DNA of 64,000 nt, taken from Octadecabacter arcticus 238 (lineage in GTDB: Bacteria > Pseudomonadota > Alphaproteobacteria > Rhodobacterales > Rhodobacteraceae). The translations under genes were made by a program, and so were the position numbers. The DNA lies in NCBI RefSeq assembly GCF_000155735.2, contig NC_020908.1, positions 873,001 through 937,000 of the forward strand. Direction: 5' to 3'. The notes under the pieces are model-generated. The model saw nothing but the letters and a program-made list of their open reading frames with translations, was not told where the DNA came from and ran no database searches. Position 1 is the first letter of the stretch, and every line of letters begins with the position of its first letter. Of the stretch, positions 1 to 8,544 are shown piece after piece.

Positions 1-2
1 AA

Positions 3-503
3 GAAGCCGCCGTCGGTGGTTTTGAGGGTGAGTGGCTTTTGACAGCCGACCTTGCCGTGCCACAGGTTTTTGAAACCGTCGATACGCGTATCCTTAATGG
101 CCGCGCGTATGTCGAACTTGCGGAACCTGACAATTCGTTGCCAGCCTATCAGGCCTTTGCCGAAAAAATGATGGCTGAAACCGGCAAAGAACCGGGTCCG
201 TTCGCTGCCAACTCTTATGATATGGCAATGCTGGTCGCGCTGGCGATCGAAGGATCTGCCGATTGTTCCGGCGAAGCGATCAATTCGGCCATCCGTGGCG
301 TGACCGAGGGTGGTGAATTGGTGTCAGACTTCGCGACTGCGCGTGATATGATTGCAGCGGGCACCGACATCGACTTTGAAGGTGCGTCCGGCCCGCTGAC
401 GATGGACGAAAGTGGTACACCTGCCGGTTCGTTCCTGATCATGCGCGCTGAAGACGGTGCTTGGGTGTCTGAAAAGTTCTACCCTGCTTCATCATTTGAG
501 TAA
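3..503 (+). CDS. Branched-chain amino acid-type ABC transporter substrate-binding protein, C-terminal part
   Basis: The frame is open from the window edge, so the 5' part of the gene lies outside; the internal TTG at 39 is not a convincing start. The roughly 166 visible residues have the look of the C-terminal lobe of a periplasmic Leu/Ile/Val-binding protein (type I fold): a segment AYQAFAEKMMAETGKEPGPF, then a helix over an AANSYDMAMLVALAIE core, then an I.FEG.SGPLTMDESGTPAG segment typical of the family's last strands. Family members deliver amino acids, amides or related solutes to LivHMGF-type permeases. The ligand cannot be read from this part. The gene stands alone here, followed by a hairpin and IS relics, so its permease genes must be upstream or elsewhere. 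Confidence 0.8.
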   Translation, partial: EAAVGGFEGEWLLTADLAVPQVFETVDTRILNGRAYVELAEPDNSLPAYQAFAEKMMAETGKEPGPFAANSYDMAMLVALAIEGSADCSGEAINSAIRGVTEGGELVSDFATARDMIAAGTDIDFEGASGPLTMDESGTPAGSFLIMRAEDGAWVSEKFYPASSFE

Positions 504-514
504 AATTTACTTTC

Positions 515-540
515 GAGGCCTGTCTTTTGGGGCGGGCCTC
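515..540 (+). terminator. Hairpin after the binding-protein gene
   Basis: GAGGCC at 515-520 pairs with GGCCTC at 535-540, 11 bases after the stop codon. There is no clear T-run behind it, so it may be a weak or factor-dependent terminator. Confidence 0.4.
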
Positions 541-593
541 GCCAGTTGGTAGTCGTGTTGTAATGATAGGGTGCACTCCTATGCTCGTCGAGG

Positions 594-1177
594 GGCACTG
601 TCAGAGCTGACTTGTTTAGGCGGACAGGGCGAGAATTTAGCTTCGGGAATGACAAACCGTTCACCCTTTTCGCTATTTCAAGAGGTGCCCGGAGATCATC
701 CGCTTAGCAGTGATGATGTATGTCCGTTTCCCGTTATTGCTTCGGAATGTGGAGGATCTGTTGCACGAACGCGGGATCGACATCAGCCACAAAACTGAGC
801 GGCGTTGGTGGAACAGATTTGGCCCGCTGATTGCCGCTGAGATCCGCAAGTAAAGGGTCAGCCAGATGCGCGCATATTCAAATTGGCAGTGGCACTTGGA
901 TGAGGTGTTCGTGAAGATTAACGGCGAGACGCACTACCTTTGGCGGGCTGTGGATCACGAAGGGGAAGTCCTGGAAAGCTTTGTCACAAAGCGCCGTGAT
1001 CGCAAGGCAGCCTACGAATTCCTAAAGAAAACCGTGAAACGCCATAGTCGCGCACATATCTTCGTCACCGATAACCTCCGTTCCTATGGTGCGGTGATGA
1101 AGGTGATCGGCAGTGCTGATCGGCAAGAAACCGGGCGCTAGCTTAATAACAGGGCGGAGAATTCACACCAGCCATTG
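594..1177 (+). pseudogene. IS6-family transposase relic
   Basis: One frame from about 674 to 1177 reads as an IS6/IS26-type transposase: EIIRLAVMMYVRFPL, DLLHERGIDISH, WHLDEVFVKINGETHYLWRA, FVTDNLRSYGA, ADRQETGR and NRAENSHQP. The DDE residues of the WHLDEV and VTD blocks are visible. The gene is dead: in-frame stops lie at 851-853 and at 1139-1141, where TAG replaces the expected Trp codon after ETGR. Similarity stops after NRAENSHQP, so the last 40 or so residues and the right terminal repeat are lost. The GGCACTG at 594 may be the left end of the element, as IS6 ends usually begin this way. Confidence 0.8.
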
Positions 1178-1262
1178 AGCCCCATTAAAAATGGGGTATT
1201 ATCGAACCACTGGCGCAATCATTGGCAACTCCGTAAAAATGGTGCGAATGCGCAGCGGACAC

Positions 1263-1438
1263 GCGCGCTCAAGGTCATGTAGGAACAGTCTTCGAACACT
1301 GATGGCGGCAAGAAGGTTCAGACCTGCCATGCGGTAGTGTTGTCCTTCCGTAGTTTAATTTCGTATTTCCCCCTGCTGCCCAATGCGCAGGGCGTTCTTC
1401 AGCGCATGATGGGCCTCGCCTTTATTCAAGCCTATTAA
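1263..1438 (-). pseudogene. Tn3-family transposase C-terminal relic
   Basis: Read on the minus strand from 1438, the sequence gives GLNKGEAHHALKNALRIGQQ, then GEIRN, an in-frame TAA, then EGQHYRMAGLNLLAAI. This order matches the C-terminal end of Tn3-family TnpA proteins, where a LNKGEA block and a QRYRASGLNL block are conserved. Only about 58 codons survive. Neither a resolvase gene nor a 38-bp terminal repeat is visible next to it, so it is a fossil stuck between the IS6 relic and the iron-binding protein gene. Confidence 0.65.
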
Positions 1439-1543
1439 CCACTTGGGGCGTAAAACAGAGCGCTGGTCGAGCGCTGTGAGTAGGCGGATTAATTCCGATC
1501 AATTCAGTCAGGATTGCTTGACGGACTGGCAAGGTGTCGGTAT

Positions 1544-1560
1544 CTGAGTAAAAAAGTCGG
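1544..1560 (+). promoter_or_regulatory. Imperfect palindrome in front of fbpA, candidate iron-responsive operator
   Basis: CTGAGTAAAAAAGTCGG has partly symmetric arms (CTGAnT / AnTCGG) around an A/T core and ends 18 bases before the fbpA start codon. Iron-uptake genes of Rhodobacterales often carry an A/T-centred CTGACT...AGTCAG-like box; this assignment is from memory of that family of sites. A ribosome binding site AAAGGA follows at 1565-1570. Confidence 0.35.
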
Positions 1561-1578
1561 ATATAAAGGATCGACAAA

Positions 1579-2595
1579 ATGACCACTAGAACCATCACTC
1601 TCGCAACACTTCTACTATGCACCGCCGCGCCAGCCTTCGCCGATGGGGAGCTGAACCTATACTCATCGCGCCATTACGATACCGACGAACGCCTGTATTC
1701 CAATTTTGAGGACGCAACTGGCATCAAAATCAATCGCATCGAAGGCAACGCAGATGAATTGATTGCACGGATGGAGGCAGAAGGTGTGAATTCACCTGCT
1801 GACGTGCTTTTGACTGTCGATACATCGCGGCTTGAACGGGCGAAGAATGCGGCTGTGTTGCAATCCATCGATAGTGAGATCCTCGAGGACCGTATTCCAG
1901 CGAACCTGCAGGACAGCGACAATCAATGGTACGGATTTTCGCAACGCGCACGGATCATTTTCTATAATAAGACCAATGTTGAAAATCCGCCAATGACATA
2001 TATCGCGCTTGCCGACCCTGCATACGAAGGCTTGGTTTGTCACCGATCATCGACCAACGTATATTCTCAAACACTTTTAGCCAGCGTGATCGAAAACCAT
2101 GGTGAAGCAGCAGCGCGCGACTGGGCTCAGGGCATTGTGAACAATTTTGCACGCGATCCACAAGGCGGCGATACTGACCAGTTGCGCGGCATCGTGTCGG
2201 GAGAGTGTGATATTTCGATTTCGAACACCTACTATTTCGCTCGTGCGATCCGGACCAACGTCGATGGCCTGCCTGCCGACGCCCGCGAAAATATTGGTTG
2301 GGTCTTTCCATCGCAAGATGCCGAAGGCGCCCACATGAACCTGTCTGGTGGCGGCGTGGCGGCGTACGCACCGAACCGCGACAATGCGATCGCATTCCTT
2401 GAATACCTCGCGTCAGATCAGGCGCAGCAGTATTTTTCGGCTGGTAACGACGAATATCCAGCGGTTATTGGCGTTGAATTATCTCCCTCGGTTCAGGCTT
2501 TAGGTGAATTTATCGGTGATACTGTCAATTTAAGTGAAGTCGCGAAGAATTTGCCGCTTGCCCAAGAGATATTTAACGAGGTTGGTTGGAAATAG
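1579..2595 (+). CDS. fbpA: Ferric iron ABC transporter substrate-binding protein (FbpA/AfuA type)
   Basis: The 338-residue product starts with a cleavable signal peptide (TLATLLLCTAAPAFA, cut near residue 21) followed by GELNLYSSRHYDTDERLYS. This opening, with its YSSRHY block, is characteristic of periplasmic Fe3+-binding proteins of the FbpA/FutA group. The later SNTYYF segment carries the paired tyrosines that ligate Fe3+ in this family. Length is normal. The product should hand iron to an FbpB permease and FbpC ATPase. Here the only trace of a permease is a truncated relic on the opposite strand just downstream, so transport must rely on components elsewhere if the protein works. Start choice rests on AAAGGA 8 bases before ATG. 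Confidence 0.9.
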   Translation: MTTRTITLATLLLCTAAPAFADGELNLYSSRHYDTDERLYSNFEDATGIKINRIEGNADELIARMEAEGVNSPADVLLTVDTSRLERAKNAAVLQSIDSEILEDRIPANLQDSDNQWYGFSQRARIIFYNKTNVENPPMTYIALADPAYEGLVCHRSSTNVYSQTLLASVIENHGEAAARDWAQGIVNNFARDPQGGDTDQLRGIVSGECDISISNTYYFARAIRTNVDGLPADARENIGWVFPSQDAEGAHMNLSGGGVAAYAPNRDNAIAFLEYLASDQAQQYFSAGNDEYPAVIGVELSPSVQALGEFIGDTVNLSEVAKNLPLAQEIFNEVGWK

Positions 2596-2611
2596 CTCAA
2601 GGAAATTCGCA

Positions 2612-2647
2612 AAAAGGGGGGGCAGCCTAGGTTGCGCCCCTTTTTTA
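2612..2647 (+). terminator. Rho-independent terminator after fbpA, probably bidirectional
   Basis: A GGGGGGCA...TGCGCCCC stem is preceded by AAAAA and followed by TTTTTT, 16 bases past the fbpA stop. The flanking A and T runs make it readable from both sides; it also overlaps the last codon of the permease relic on the minus strand. Confidence 0.8.
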
Positions 2648-2803
2648 TGCCCTGTGTGACGCGACCTGACGGCACAGCAAGATCACAGGTAATAACCCAA
2701 TGGCCCCGATCAGAAGGCTTGGCACTGCCGCGCCGTTAAGCCGCTCGTCAGAGGCCAGTCGAAATGCCTGAACCGCCAATGTGTCATAATTAAACGGGGG
2801 CAT
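2645..2803 (-). pseudogene. C-terminal remnant of an FbpB-type iron ABC permease
   Basis: Translated on the minus strand, 2803 to 2645 gives FNYDTLAVQAFRLASDERLN, then a hydrophobic segment LLIGAIGLLPVILLC and a stop. The DTLA..A.RLASDERL block followed by a final membrane helix matches the end of FbpB-like permeases. About 52 codons remain; the 5' side joins an IS66 relic. It runs convergent to fbpA, whereas these genes are normally co-directional, so this locus has been rearranged or the relic comes from another copy. Confidence 0.65.
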
Positions 2804-2816
2804 GATCTAAGCGGTA

Positions 2817-3055
2817 TCAGGCCTGTTTGTCAAAGTTCCAGGGCATGAGTTCGTCGATGCGGGCGGCTGGATGTCCTGCTGCGATGGCTTCGAGCGTTGC
2901 CTTGAGATAAGCGTATGGTTCGACGTTGTTGAGCTTGCAGGTCTCGATAAGAGACGCGATGCGGGCCCAGGTTCTGCCACCTTCGTCATGCCCCGCGAAC
3001 AGGGCGTTTTTGCGATTGAGGGCAATTGGGCGAATGGCGCGTTCGACAATTCAGC
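2817..3055 (-). pseudogene. IS66-family transposase C-terminal relic
   Basis: The minus strand reads VERAIRPIALNRKNALFAGH, DEGGRTWARIASLIETCKLN, NVEPYAYLKATLEAI, then AARIDELMPWNF and a stop at 2817. This is the conserved C-terminal region (catalytic Glu block plus tail) of IS66 TnpC proteins. It is a different lineage from the three IS66 copies further on. Everything upstream of about 3055 is lost and the next 270 bases hold no gene I recognise. Confidence 0.8.
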
Positions 3056-3324
3056 AATCTGCCCGAAGTGCATGATAACGCTAGCTGCCCAAAGAAAGCG
3101 GCTAGGCAACTCTGTCCGTAATGCTGCAAAACGTGGCCGCATGACAAAGGTGACGCGCATTCGCGGTTTCAGCTCTGATCCGCCCATATTCGAGCGCCCT
3201 GACGACCGCAGTCGAGGCTGGGAGAGCAAAACACTTGATCTGGCAGCAAGATCAGACAAAAATTACGCCTAGTGGCAGGCCACTTGGGGAATGTCGCAAC
3301 AACCAACTCTGAGGGAGATAAACA

Positions 3325-3657
3325 ATGTCAATGTATCTGTTTCAACTTTCCTATACTTCGGAAGCCGCCAAAGCGATGATCACCAGCCCAAGCGACCGCA
3401 AGGCCGCAGCGGCCAGTCTTATCAATGCGCTCGGCGGTAAGCTGCATGAAATGTATTTCAGTTTTGGCGACTATGACGCCGTTTGTTTGATTGAAGGGCC
3501 CGATGACAAAATGATGGCCGCAGGGGCCATGGCGGTTGGGGCGTCCGGGTCAATTTCAAAGGCCCATACGACCAAACTGATGTCGGTTGATGACTCGATG
3601 GCGGCAATGGCGAAGGCCGGTAAAGCCGTCGGTGCATATAAGCCGCCAGTTGGCTGA
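3325..3657 (+). CDS. GYD domain-containing protein
   Basis: A 110-residue soluble protein with the hallmark FGDYDAVCLIEGPDD segment around residues 47-61, which defines the small GYD (PF08734) family. Members are about 100 residues with a ferredoxin-like fold; their function is not established, and I infer none. The start is supported by GAGGGAG seven bases before ATG. The gene stands alone between an IS66 relic and an empty stretch, and its codon use resembles the core genes of the window, so it is probably a resident gene that survived the surrounding decay. Confidence 0.85.
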   Translation: MSMYLFQLSYTSEAAKAMITSPSDRKAAAASLINALGGKLHEMYFSFGDYDAVCLIEGPDDKMMAAGAMAVGASGSISKAHTTKLMSVDDSMAAMAKAGKAVGAYKPPVG

Positions 3658-4226
3658 TTGTGACCAAAGGATGCGCGGTGGCCGCGCATCCGATTTGGGG
3701 TGGCATTGGGAGAGCCGGTGTGAAGTTTGGGCGGCTGGGCGGATAAACAAGAGATGTTTAATCAGACAAGAATACGCTAGTGTAGACTGGCGGTAGAAAG
3801 CATCATGGCAATAGGCCAGAGGCCGATCACACTGCCCCTTCAACGATAAGAGGGCTTGAAGGCATCAACGTGCTCTTCCTGCCCGATGCCACCAACTGCA
3901 CAAAGGGGACCCCCATGCAAAGCGCAGCTAAGGTGCACTTTGCCCTCAAAGTGTGTGATGACACGAACGGCCCTAACCAGACATTGAGCATGGTACAAAA
4001 CCAACCATTTGCGTTCTTCAAAGCGGCCTTTCGTGCATCGCGCAGCATTACCTGTATGCTTGTGCGGTCGACCTGCTAACCTTTTGGGACGAAACTTAAC
4101 GCTCAAACGATCACGCGCTAAAACGAAAGTGTTAAATACGTTCTTGAAATTGGAGAAACAGCAGAACCCAACAATCTCGAAAGCAGTGTGCAAAGCGACT
4201 ACTACGATTGATATTCACCATCACTC
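3658..4226. other. 569-bp stretch with no recognisable gene
   Basis: Short open frames exist on both strands (the longest about 117 codons on the minus strand) but none has family motifs, a ribosome binding site or convincing codon use. It may be decayed mobile DNA. Confidence 0.5.
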
Positions 4227-4586
4227 TCAATGCCGCCGAATAACTCTTTCTACTGACATAATGCTGTCGCTCTGGTTTTTGAGTACTGTCGGAAAGTCGT
4301 AGTAGTCAGGTACAACGTCCATTTTGTGCCAGCACTCCTCCAGATAATCAATAAATGCGACGACTTTATTATACCTCGCTTCTATTTGGAACGAAGGTGC
4401 TAACTTGGTTACTAATGCCCGAGCATCATCCGCAAAGATTGGTGTATCAGATGATACAGCGTCCAGAAATTGGAATGTTCCAACCCAATATCGAGAATGA
4501 TAAACTCCTATCGAAGTGGCTCTAAAATGATAATTGTCAGGGTCTTCTGAAGCCGGAACAACAATTTCGCGGAAATGAGAGTACGG
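4227..4586 (-). pseudogene. C-terminal fragment of an unknown gene, cut by IS21
   Basis: About 120 codons are open on the minus strand up to the left end of the IS21 element at 4587; the apparent N-terminus upstream of that comes from IS sequence. The product contains RYWVGTFQFLDAV, FQIEARYNKVVAFIDYLEEC and a basic end VERVIRRH. I do not recognise a family. It lies on the same strand as the nuclease-like fragment at the other end of the IS (7126-7503), so both may be parts of one gene or operon with material lost between them: the element has no target duplication, and the nuclease fragment does not read smoothly into this one. Confidence 0.5.
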
Positions 4587-4758
4587 TGTCAACGGCAGAG
4601 TAAAAGTGAGCCAAAGGTCAGCGCAAAATGTTGCCACTTTGGGGTTGGGACAATCAGCGTATAGACGAGCGCCAGCATCCGGGCAGCTGCGCTTGTCATA
4701 TAGCTGGCGTTTGCCCGGATGCTTTGGCCCGTCAGGGCCAATCTATGCTGATTGAGGT

Positions 4759-5523
4759 TCAGGTTTTGGGCGTTGCCTGACGCGCCTTACTCTGACCAAG
4801 GCGGTAGCTTTCGCCATTCATCTCTAGGATGTTGACGTGGTGGGTCAGGCGGTCGAGGAGTGCGCCTGTCAGGCGTTCTGACCCAAATGTTTCTGTCCAT
4901 TCGTCGAATGGCAGGTTGCTTGTGATTAGCGTGGATCCGCGCTCGTAGCGTTGGGAGATCAATTCAAACAGCAGCTCAGCGCCGGTTTTGCTCAGTGGCA
5001 CAAAGCCCAACTCGTCGATGATCAGCAGCTTGTAACCCACCATCTGCTTTTGAAGCCGTAGCAGTCTGCGTTCGTCTCTGGCCTCCATCAGCTCATGGAC
5101 GAGTGCGGCGGCGGTGACAAATCCAACGGACATGCCTTTCTGGCATGCTGATAGGCCAAGGCCCAAGGCGACATGGGTCTTGCCGGTGCCCGAGGGGCCA
5201 AGCGAGATGACATTCTCACGCCGTTCGATCCATTCGCAACGCGCCAACTCCAGCACCTGCATCTTGTTCAGGGCGGGGATCGCCTTGAAATCGAAGCTGT
5301 CCAGACTTTTAACGGCTGGGAACTTTGCGGCTTTGATCCTGCGCTCGATCATCCTGCGTTCCCGGTCAATCATCTCCAGTTCGATTAGACGTGCAAGGAA
5401 TTGCACATGGTCCAGTCCCTCAGCTGCGGCTTGCTTGGCCAGTTTGCTGTATTCCCGCAGAACGGTCGGCAGCCGCAGCGATTTGAGGCGGTGGTCCAGA
5501 AGGATTTGGGGAGCTTCAGTCAT
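4759..5523 (-). CDS. istB: IS21 helper ATPase IstB
   Basis: A 254-residue AAA+ protein with Walker A GPSGTGKTHVA, Walker B LLIIDELGF and the ITSNLPFDEW sensor segment that typify IstB/DnaC-like helpers. It regulates and assists the IstA transposase in target capture. The start at MTEAPQ is preferred over an upstream Met because its ATG overlaps the istA stop (ATGA at 5520-5523), the usual arrangement. The frame is intact, so the element may still be mobile. Confidence 0.93.
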   Translation of the reverse strand: MTEAPQILLDHRLKSLRLPTVLREYSKLAKQAAAEGLDHVQFLARLIELEMIDRERRMIERRIKAAKFPAVKSLDSFDFKAIPALNKMQVLELARCEWIERRENVISLGPSGTGKTHVALGLGLSACQKGMSVGFVTAAALVHELMEARDERRLLRLQKQMVGYKLLIIDELGFVPLSKTGAELLFELISQRYERGSTLITSNLPFDEWTETFGSERLTGALLDRLTHHVNILEMNGESYRLGQSKARQATPKT

Positions 5524-7007
5524 GCTGATTGCCCCCGCATCAAGGACATGTAACTGGCTGCAGATGTTGTGCCGACATTGGCCTTGGGCAGATAGGGATA
5601 GACATCCAGATCCAGCTTGGGTGGCCGCTGCTCGACTTGGCAAAGCACAAGATGTTTGACGGCATCAAAGCCAATTGCGCCCATGCGCAGCGCGTTTTTG
5701 ATGGCGATGTGCAGGTCCCCCATCTCGAAGGTCTCCAGCAGCCGCAAGACCTGTACATACTCACGCCGCCCCGCCTTGATCATTCGGGCTTCCATCAAGC
5801 GGCGCAGGGTCGCAAATTCGTCCGGCAAGTCCCAGCCCGCCAAAGGGGCGGCTTGATCCAATGCGCCCGCCTTCTGCTCCAGCAGGGGCAAGTAGTGGAT
5901 CGGGTCAAAGACCATGTCTTCGCGGTCCCAGCACCTTGGGTGGCGGGCAATGACGTCGCCACCACAGCCAATCACAACCTGATCGACATAGCCGCGTAGC
6001 CAGACGTCACGATGGCCATAGGCAACCGGAACGGAATAATCGTTGGTTTTATAGCGCACCAATGCTTGCGAGTTCACTTGGCCGCTGGCCTGATCACAGG
6101 CATCGAACGGAGATGCTGGCAGATCCATCATGGCCTCAAGATCGCGGGCCAAGCGTTGCCCGATGCTGTCGCTATGCCCGCGCAAGACATCGTTCTGGCG
6201 CTTGCGGCATTGCTCTTCCAGCCAAAGATTGAATGCCTCCCACGTGGCAAAATGAGGGATGGGCACCATGAAGTTGCGCCGGGCATATCCGACCAGACCC
6301 TCAACGGCGCCTTTATCGTTGCCCTTGCCCGGGCGACCATAACGATCCTGGATGAAGTAATGCGACAGAAACCCGCTGAACAGTTTGGTCCGCTTGCGTG
6401 AACCGTCTGGCAGGATCTTCGCAACAAGGCACCGGTCGTTGTCGTAGAGAACCGACTGCGGCACCCGCCCGAAGAAGGCAAAGGCATGGACATGGCCATC
6501 AACCCAGGCCTCGGAGACCGCTGCAGGATAAGCACGCACAAAGCATGCGTCGCTGTAGGGCAGATCCAGTGCAAAGAAATGTGCCTTCTGCTCCACACCG
6601 CCGATCACGACCATCGCTTCGCCAAAATCCGCCTGAGCGTGGCCAGGCGCATGTGCCAGTGGGACAAACATCTCTCGATGGTGGCGGCCATGTTCCCGGA
6701 CATAGTTCTTGACCGTGGTTTGCCCGCCTCGAAATTGATGCTCGTCCCGCAGACGTTCAAAAATGCGCTTGGCCGTGTGGCGTTGCTTACGGTTCCGGCT
6801 GAGATCGTCTTGCAGCCATTGATCAATGAAGCCGGTAAAGCCATCAAGCTTGGGCCGCTTGATCTTCGCAGTTCGTTGATATCCGGGCGGAACCGAAAAG
6901 CTCATCATCTTCTTCACGCTCGCGCGCGATATCCCAAAATGAACGGCTGCTGCTCGTTCACTCATGCCACCTCGACGTGCGAGGCGGACCTTTCTGTAAA
7001 GTTCCAC
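5520..7007 (-). CDS. istA: IS21 transposase IstA
   Basis: A 495-residue IS21 transposase. The N-terminus carries a helix-turn-helix (SERAAAVHFGISRASVKKMM, residues 16-35). The rve-type catalytic core runs from about residue 115, with QADFGEA as the first Asp block, LYDNDRC as the second, and GNDKGAVEGLVGYARRNF as the Glu block. The GTG start gives a normal-length protein. The frame is uninterrupted and immediately followed by istB. Confidence 0.93.
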   Translation of the reverse strand: MELYRKVRLARRGGMSERAAAVHFGISRASVKKMMSFSVPPGYQRTAKIKRPKLDGFTGFIDQWLQDDLSRNRKQRHTAKRIFERLRDEHQFRGGQTTVKNYVREHGRHHREMFVPLAHAPGHAQADFGEAMVVIGGVEQKAHFFALDLPYSDACFVRAYPAAVSEAWVDGHVHAFAFFGRVPQSVLYDNDRCLVAKILPDGSRKRTKLFSGFLSHYFIQDRYGRPGKGNDKGAVEGLVGYARRNFMVPIPHFATWEAFNLWLEEQCRKRQNDVLRGHSDSIGQRLARDLEAMMDLPASPFDACDQASGQVNSQALVRYKTNDYSVPVAYGHRDVWLRGYVDQVVIGCGGDVIARHPRCWDREDMVFDPIHYLPLLEQKAGALDQAAPLAGWDLPDEFATLRRLMEARMIKAGRREYVQVLRLLETFEMGDLHIAIKNALRMGAIGFDAVKHLVLCQVEQRPPKLDLDVYPYLPKANVGTTSAASYMSLMRGQSA

Positions 7008-7125
7008 GCTGAAAATACCCCCGCCCTCCCTGAAAACAGAAAAGACTAAAGTGGCAAAGTTTTACTTTGCCTGCAGCAAGATAATCCTGCCACTTCCGTG
7101 GCTCACTTTTGCACTGCCGTTCTCA

Positions 7126-7503
7126 CGAGCAATAGCCAACTACTTGCTTTGCCGCAGCTGTGAGATTCTTGGAGCTCGCCAATAATGGCGACATTTTACG
7201 GACAACAGCACGCTTTCCGGTCGGCAGATCGCCAAAGCTGACCGCTTCTCGTTTGACCTCAAGAACAGCCTTGTTGTTGCTGCCAAGCATGTAGTCTGCC
7301 CGACCGCCGTCACCGTCAGGAAACTCGACCTCAAGATAAGTATTTTGCCACCCAAGGCACTCTTTAAGAAGCCTATCTACGAAGTGAAATCGATTGGACG
7401 CTTCACTCCACTCTGAACTTCCTGCTGGCCGAGCTTCGAGCATCGCCTTGAGCGCAGCAAGGCCTTGGGTCATTTCGTATGGAGCTTGCATCGGTTCAGT
7501 CAT
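7126..7503 (-). pseudogene. N-terminal fragment of a putative PD-(D/E)XK nuclease (HsdR-N-like), cut by IS21
   Basis: The 126 visible residues end at the IS21 border with AAKQVVGYCS. The segment YLEVEFPDGDGGRADYML, then AVLEVKREA has the D...ExK arrangement of PD-(D/E)XK nucleases, and KQVVGY fits the conserved Gln/Tyr helix that follows the ExK strand in the N-terminal domain of type I restriction R subunits and related proteins. A nuclease domain of this kind at the start of a longer protein, in an island with a recombinase, is a common sign of a DNA-defence gene, but the effector part is gone, so this stays an inference. Start ATG at 7503 has a GGAGAT-like site upstream. Confidence 0.6.
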
Positions 7504-7814
7504 AGAGAGTTCAATCTCCTAATTTTCAACGCAAAACCGTGAACTTGGTTTGGTTACAAACATAATGCGCGAGTGTTCGGCAAATTGTCTAGCGTCCATC
7601 GACGCGATCAGTGGTTTCCAATGAGCGCAAGCGGCCTGGTCAAATGCCGAATATCCACTTTGATATACATAGACTGCTAGTCAGACCACTGAAATACCTC
7701 TGAGAGACACAAACATGCGATTAAAAAGGCGCGCGTCTGCTTCATCCTCTGGATCGTAAAAGTTCGCGCTTGCAGCGAAGGTCCGCAATCCGCCCTTACC
7801 TACCAACCTGTCAC
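7504..7814. other. 311-bp stretch without a supported gene
   Basis: This holds the presumed promoter region of the truncated nuclease gene. A 67-codon minus-strand frame (7681-7884) overlaps it but lacks supporting features. Confidence 0.4.
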
Positions 7815-8078
7815 TCAGTCTAGAAACCAACGCATCGGATCTGCCGCGTAAAGGCGAAGACTGTCGTCCCAGGGGTGGATCCAATATTCGTGAGTGCGCT
7901 CGCCGGGGACGATGCCGTGTGTCGCGGCTGGAGGTAGTGCGCGGCCAATCAACCCGGTTTTCCAGAATGTCTGGCCGTCTGGCGTGGTGATCGTGTCGGG
8001 CATGTCTTCATTCTTCATGGTGCCAGCGTCGCTTCGTTTGGTGGATAGATTCAAGTGTAAAGCGGGTCTCTCATGCAC
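7815..8078 (-). CDS. Small hypothetical protein
   Basis: An 87-codon frame whose C-terminal two thirds look protein-like (TTPDGQTFWKTGLIGRALPP, then THEYWIHPWDDSLRLY). A start at MKNEDMPD (8018) is also possible; neither start has a good ribosome binding site. No family is recognised. It is divergent from the recombinase module and may be cargo of the same island. Confidence 0.35.
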   Translation of the reverse strand: MHERPALHLNLSTKRSDAGTMKNEDMPDTITTPDGQTFWKTGLIGRALPPAATHGIVPGERTHEYWIHPWDDSLRLYAADPMRWFLD

Positions 8079-8235
8079 ATTGTATTATCCTTGGCGGAAC
8101 GACGACTGGACTTCCAAGTCAGTCAGAGCGGTAGTGTCGACACGCTCGCATGTATTCGCGGGCGTCGCCCGGATTTCCGGGCTCTGCTCAGTAGCAGGAC
8201 TAAACCGGATCCTGTGACGAAAGCAGGAGATACAC

Positions 8236-8544
8236 ATGACCAATCAATCAACACAGACGGAACCGGAGCAAGCTGTTGCGGTGAAGCGGTCCGCAGGCGC
8301 AAAGGGCCCATCCAAGAAGGCCCAACTCATCAAGCTGCTGTCACGGAAATCAGGAGCCGATGCCATAGCGATCAGCGAGAAGTTTGGCTGGCAACCGCAC
8401 ACAACGCGCGCCGCCTTATCCGGGCTGCGCAAGGCGGGCTTTGACGTTACTAAAGAGAACGCTGGTTCCGGCAAGCAAACGCGGTATCGGATATTGGCTG
8501 CTTCGGCGAATGTAACAACTGTGGAAACGCCCCATGGCGAGTGA
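8236..8544 (+). CDS. DUF3489 domain protein, probable winged-helix DNA-binding protein
   Basis: A 102-residue protein. After a low-complexity, lysine-rich N-terminus comes KKAQLIKLLSRKSGADAIAI, then WQPHTTRAALSGLRKAGFDV and a GKQTRYRI end: a winged helix-turn-helix layout in which the recognition helix is the PHTTRAALSGLRK part. This matches DUF3489 proteins, which regularly sit in front of DUF2924 and a large serine recombinase in alphaproteobacterial islands. It overlaps the next gene by 11 bases, so the three are one transcription unit. A role in controlling recombination is inferred only. The ATG is preceded by GCAGGAGAT. Confidence 0.8.
   Translation: MTNQSTQTEPEQAVAVKRSAGAKGPSKKAQLIKLLSRKSGADAIAISEKFGWQPHTTRAALSGLRKAGFDVTKENAGSGKQTRYRILAASANVTTVETPHGE

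Larger units (their letters stand above)
4587..7125 (-). mobile_element. IS21-family element, complete (2539 bp)
   Basis: The ends are imperfect inverted repeats: TGTCAACGGCAGAGTAAAAG at 4587 and, read inward from 7125, TGAGAACGGCAGTGCAAAAG, both continuing into GTGAGCCA. Inside are istA and istB in the usual order with an ATGA overlap. No matching short direct repeat is seen at the borders (left TACGG, right CGAGC), which suggests a deletion or recombination since insertion. It interrupts at least the nuclease-like gene at 7126-7503. Confidence 0.9.

Noticed and set aside
3840..4193. 117-codon minus-strand ORF in the empty stretch
   Set aside because: Another frame on each strand is equally long and none has motifs, ribosome site or consistent codon use.
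5114..6712. Plus-strand ORFs over IS21
   Set aside because: They are opposite-strand shadows of istA and istB with implausible composition.
7681..7884. 67-codon minus-strand ORF
   Set aside because: No start signal or family features; overlaps a better but still weak frame at 7815-8078.
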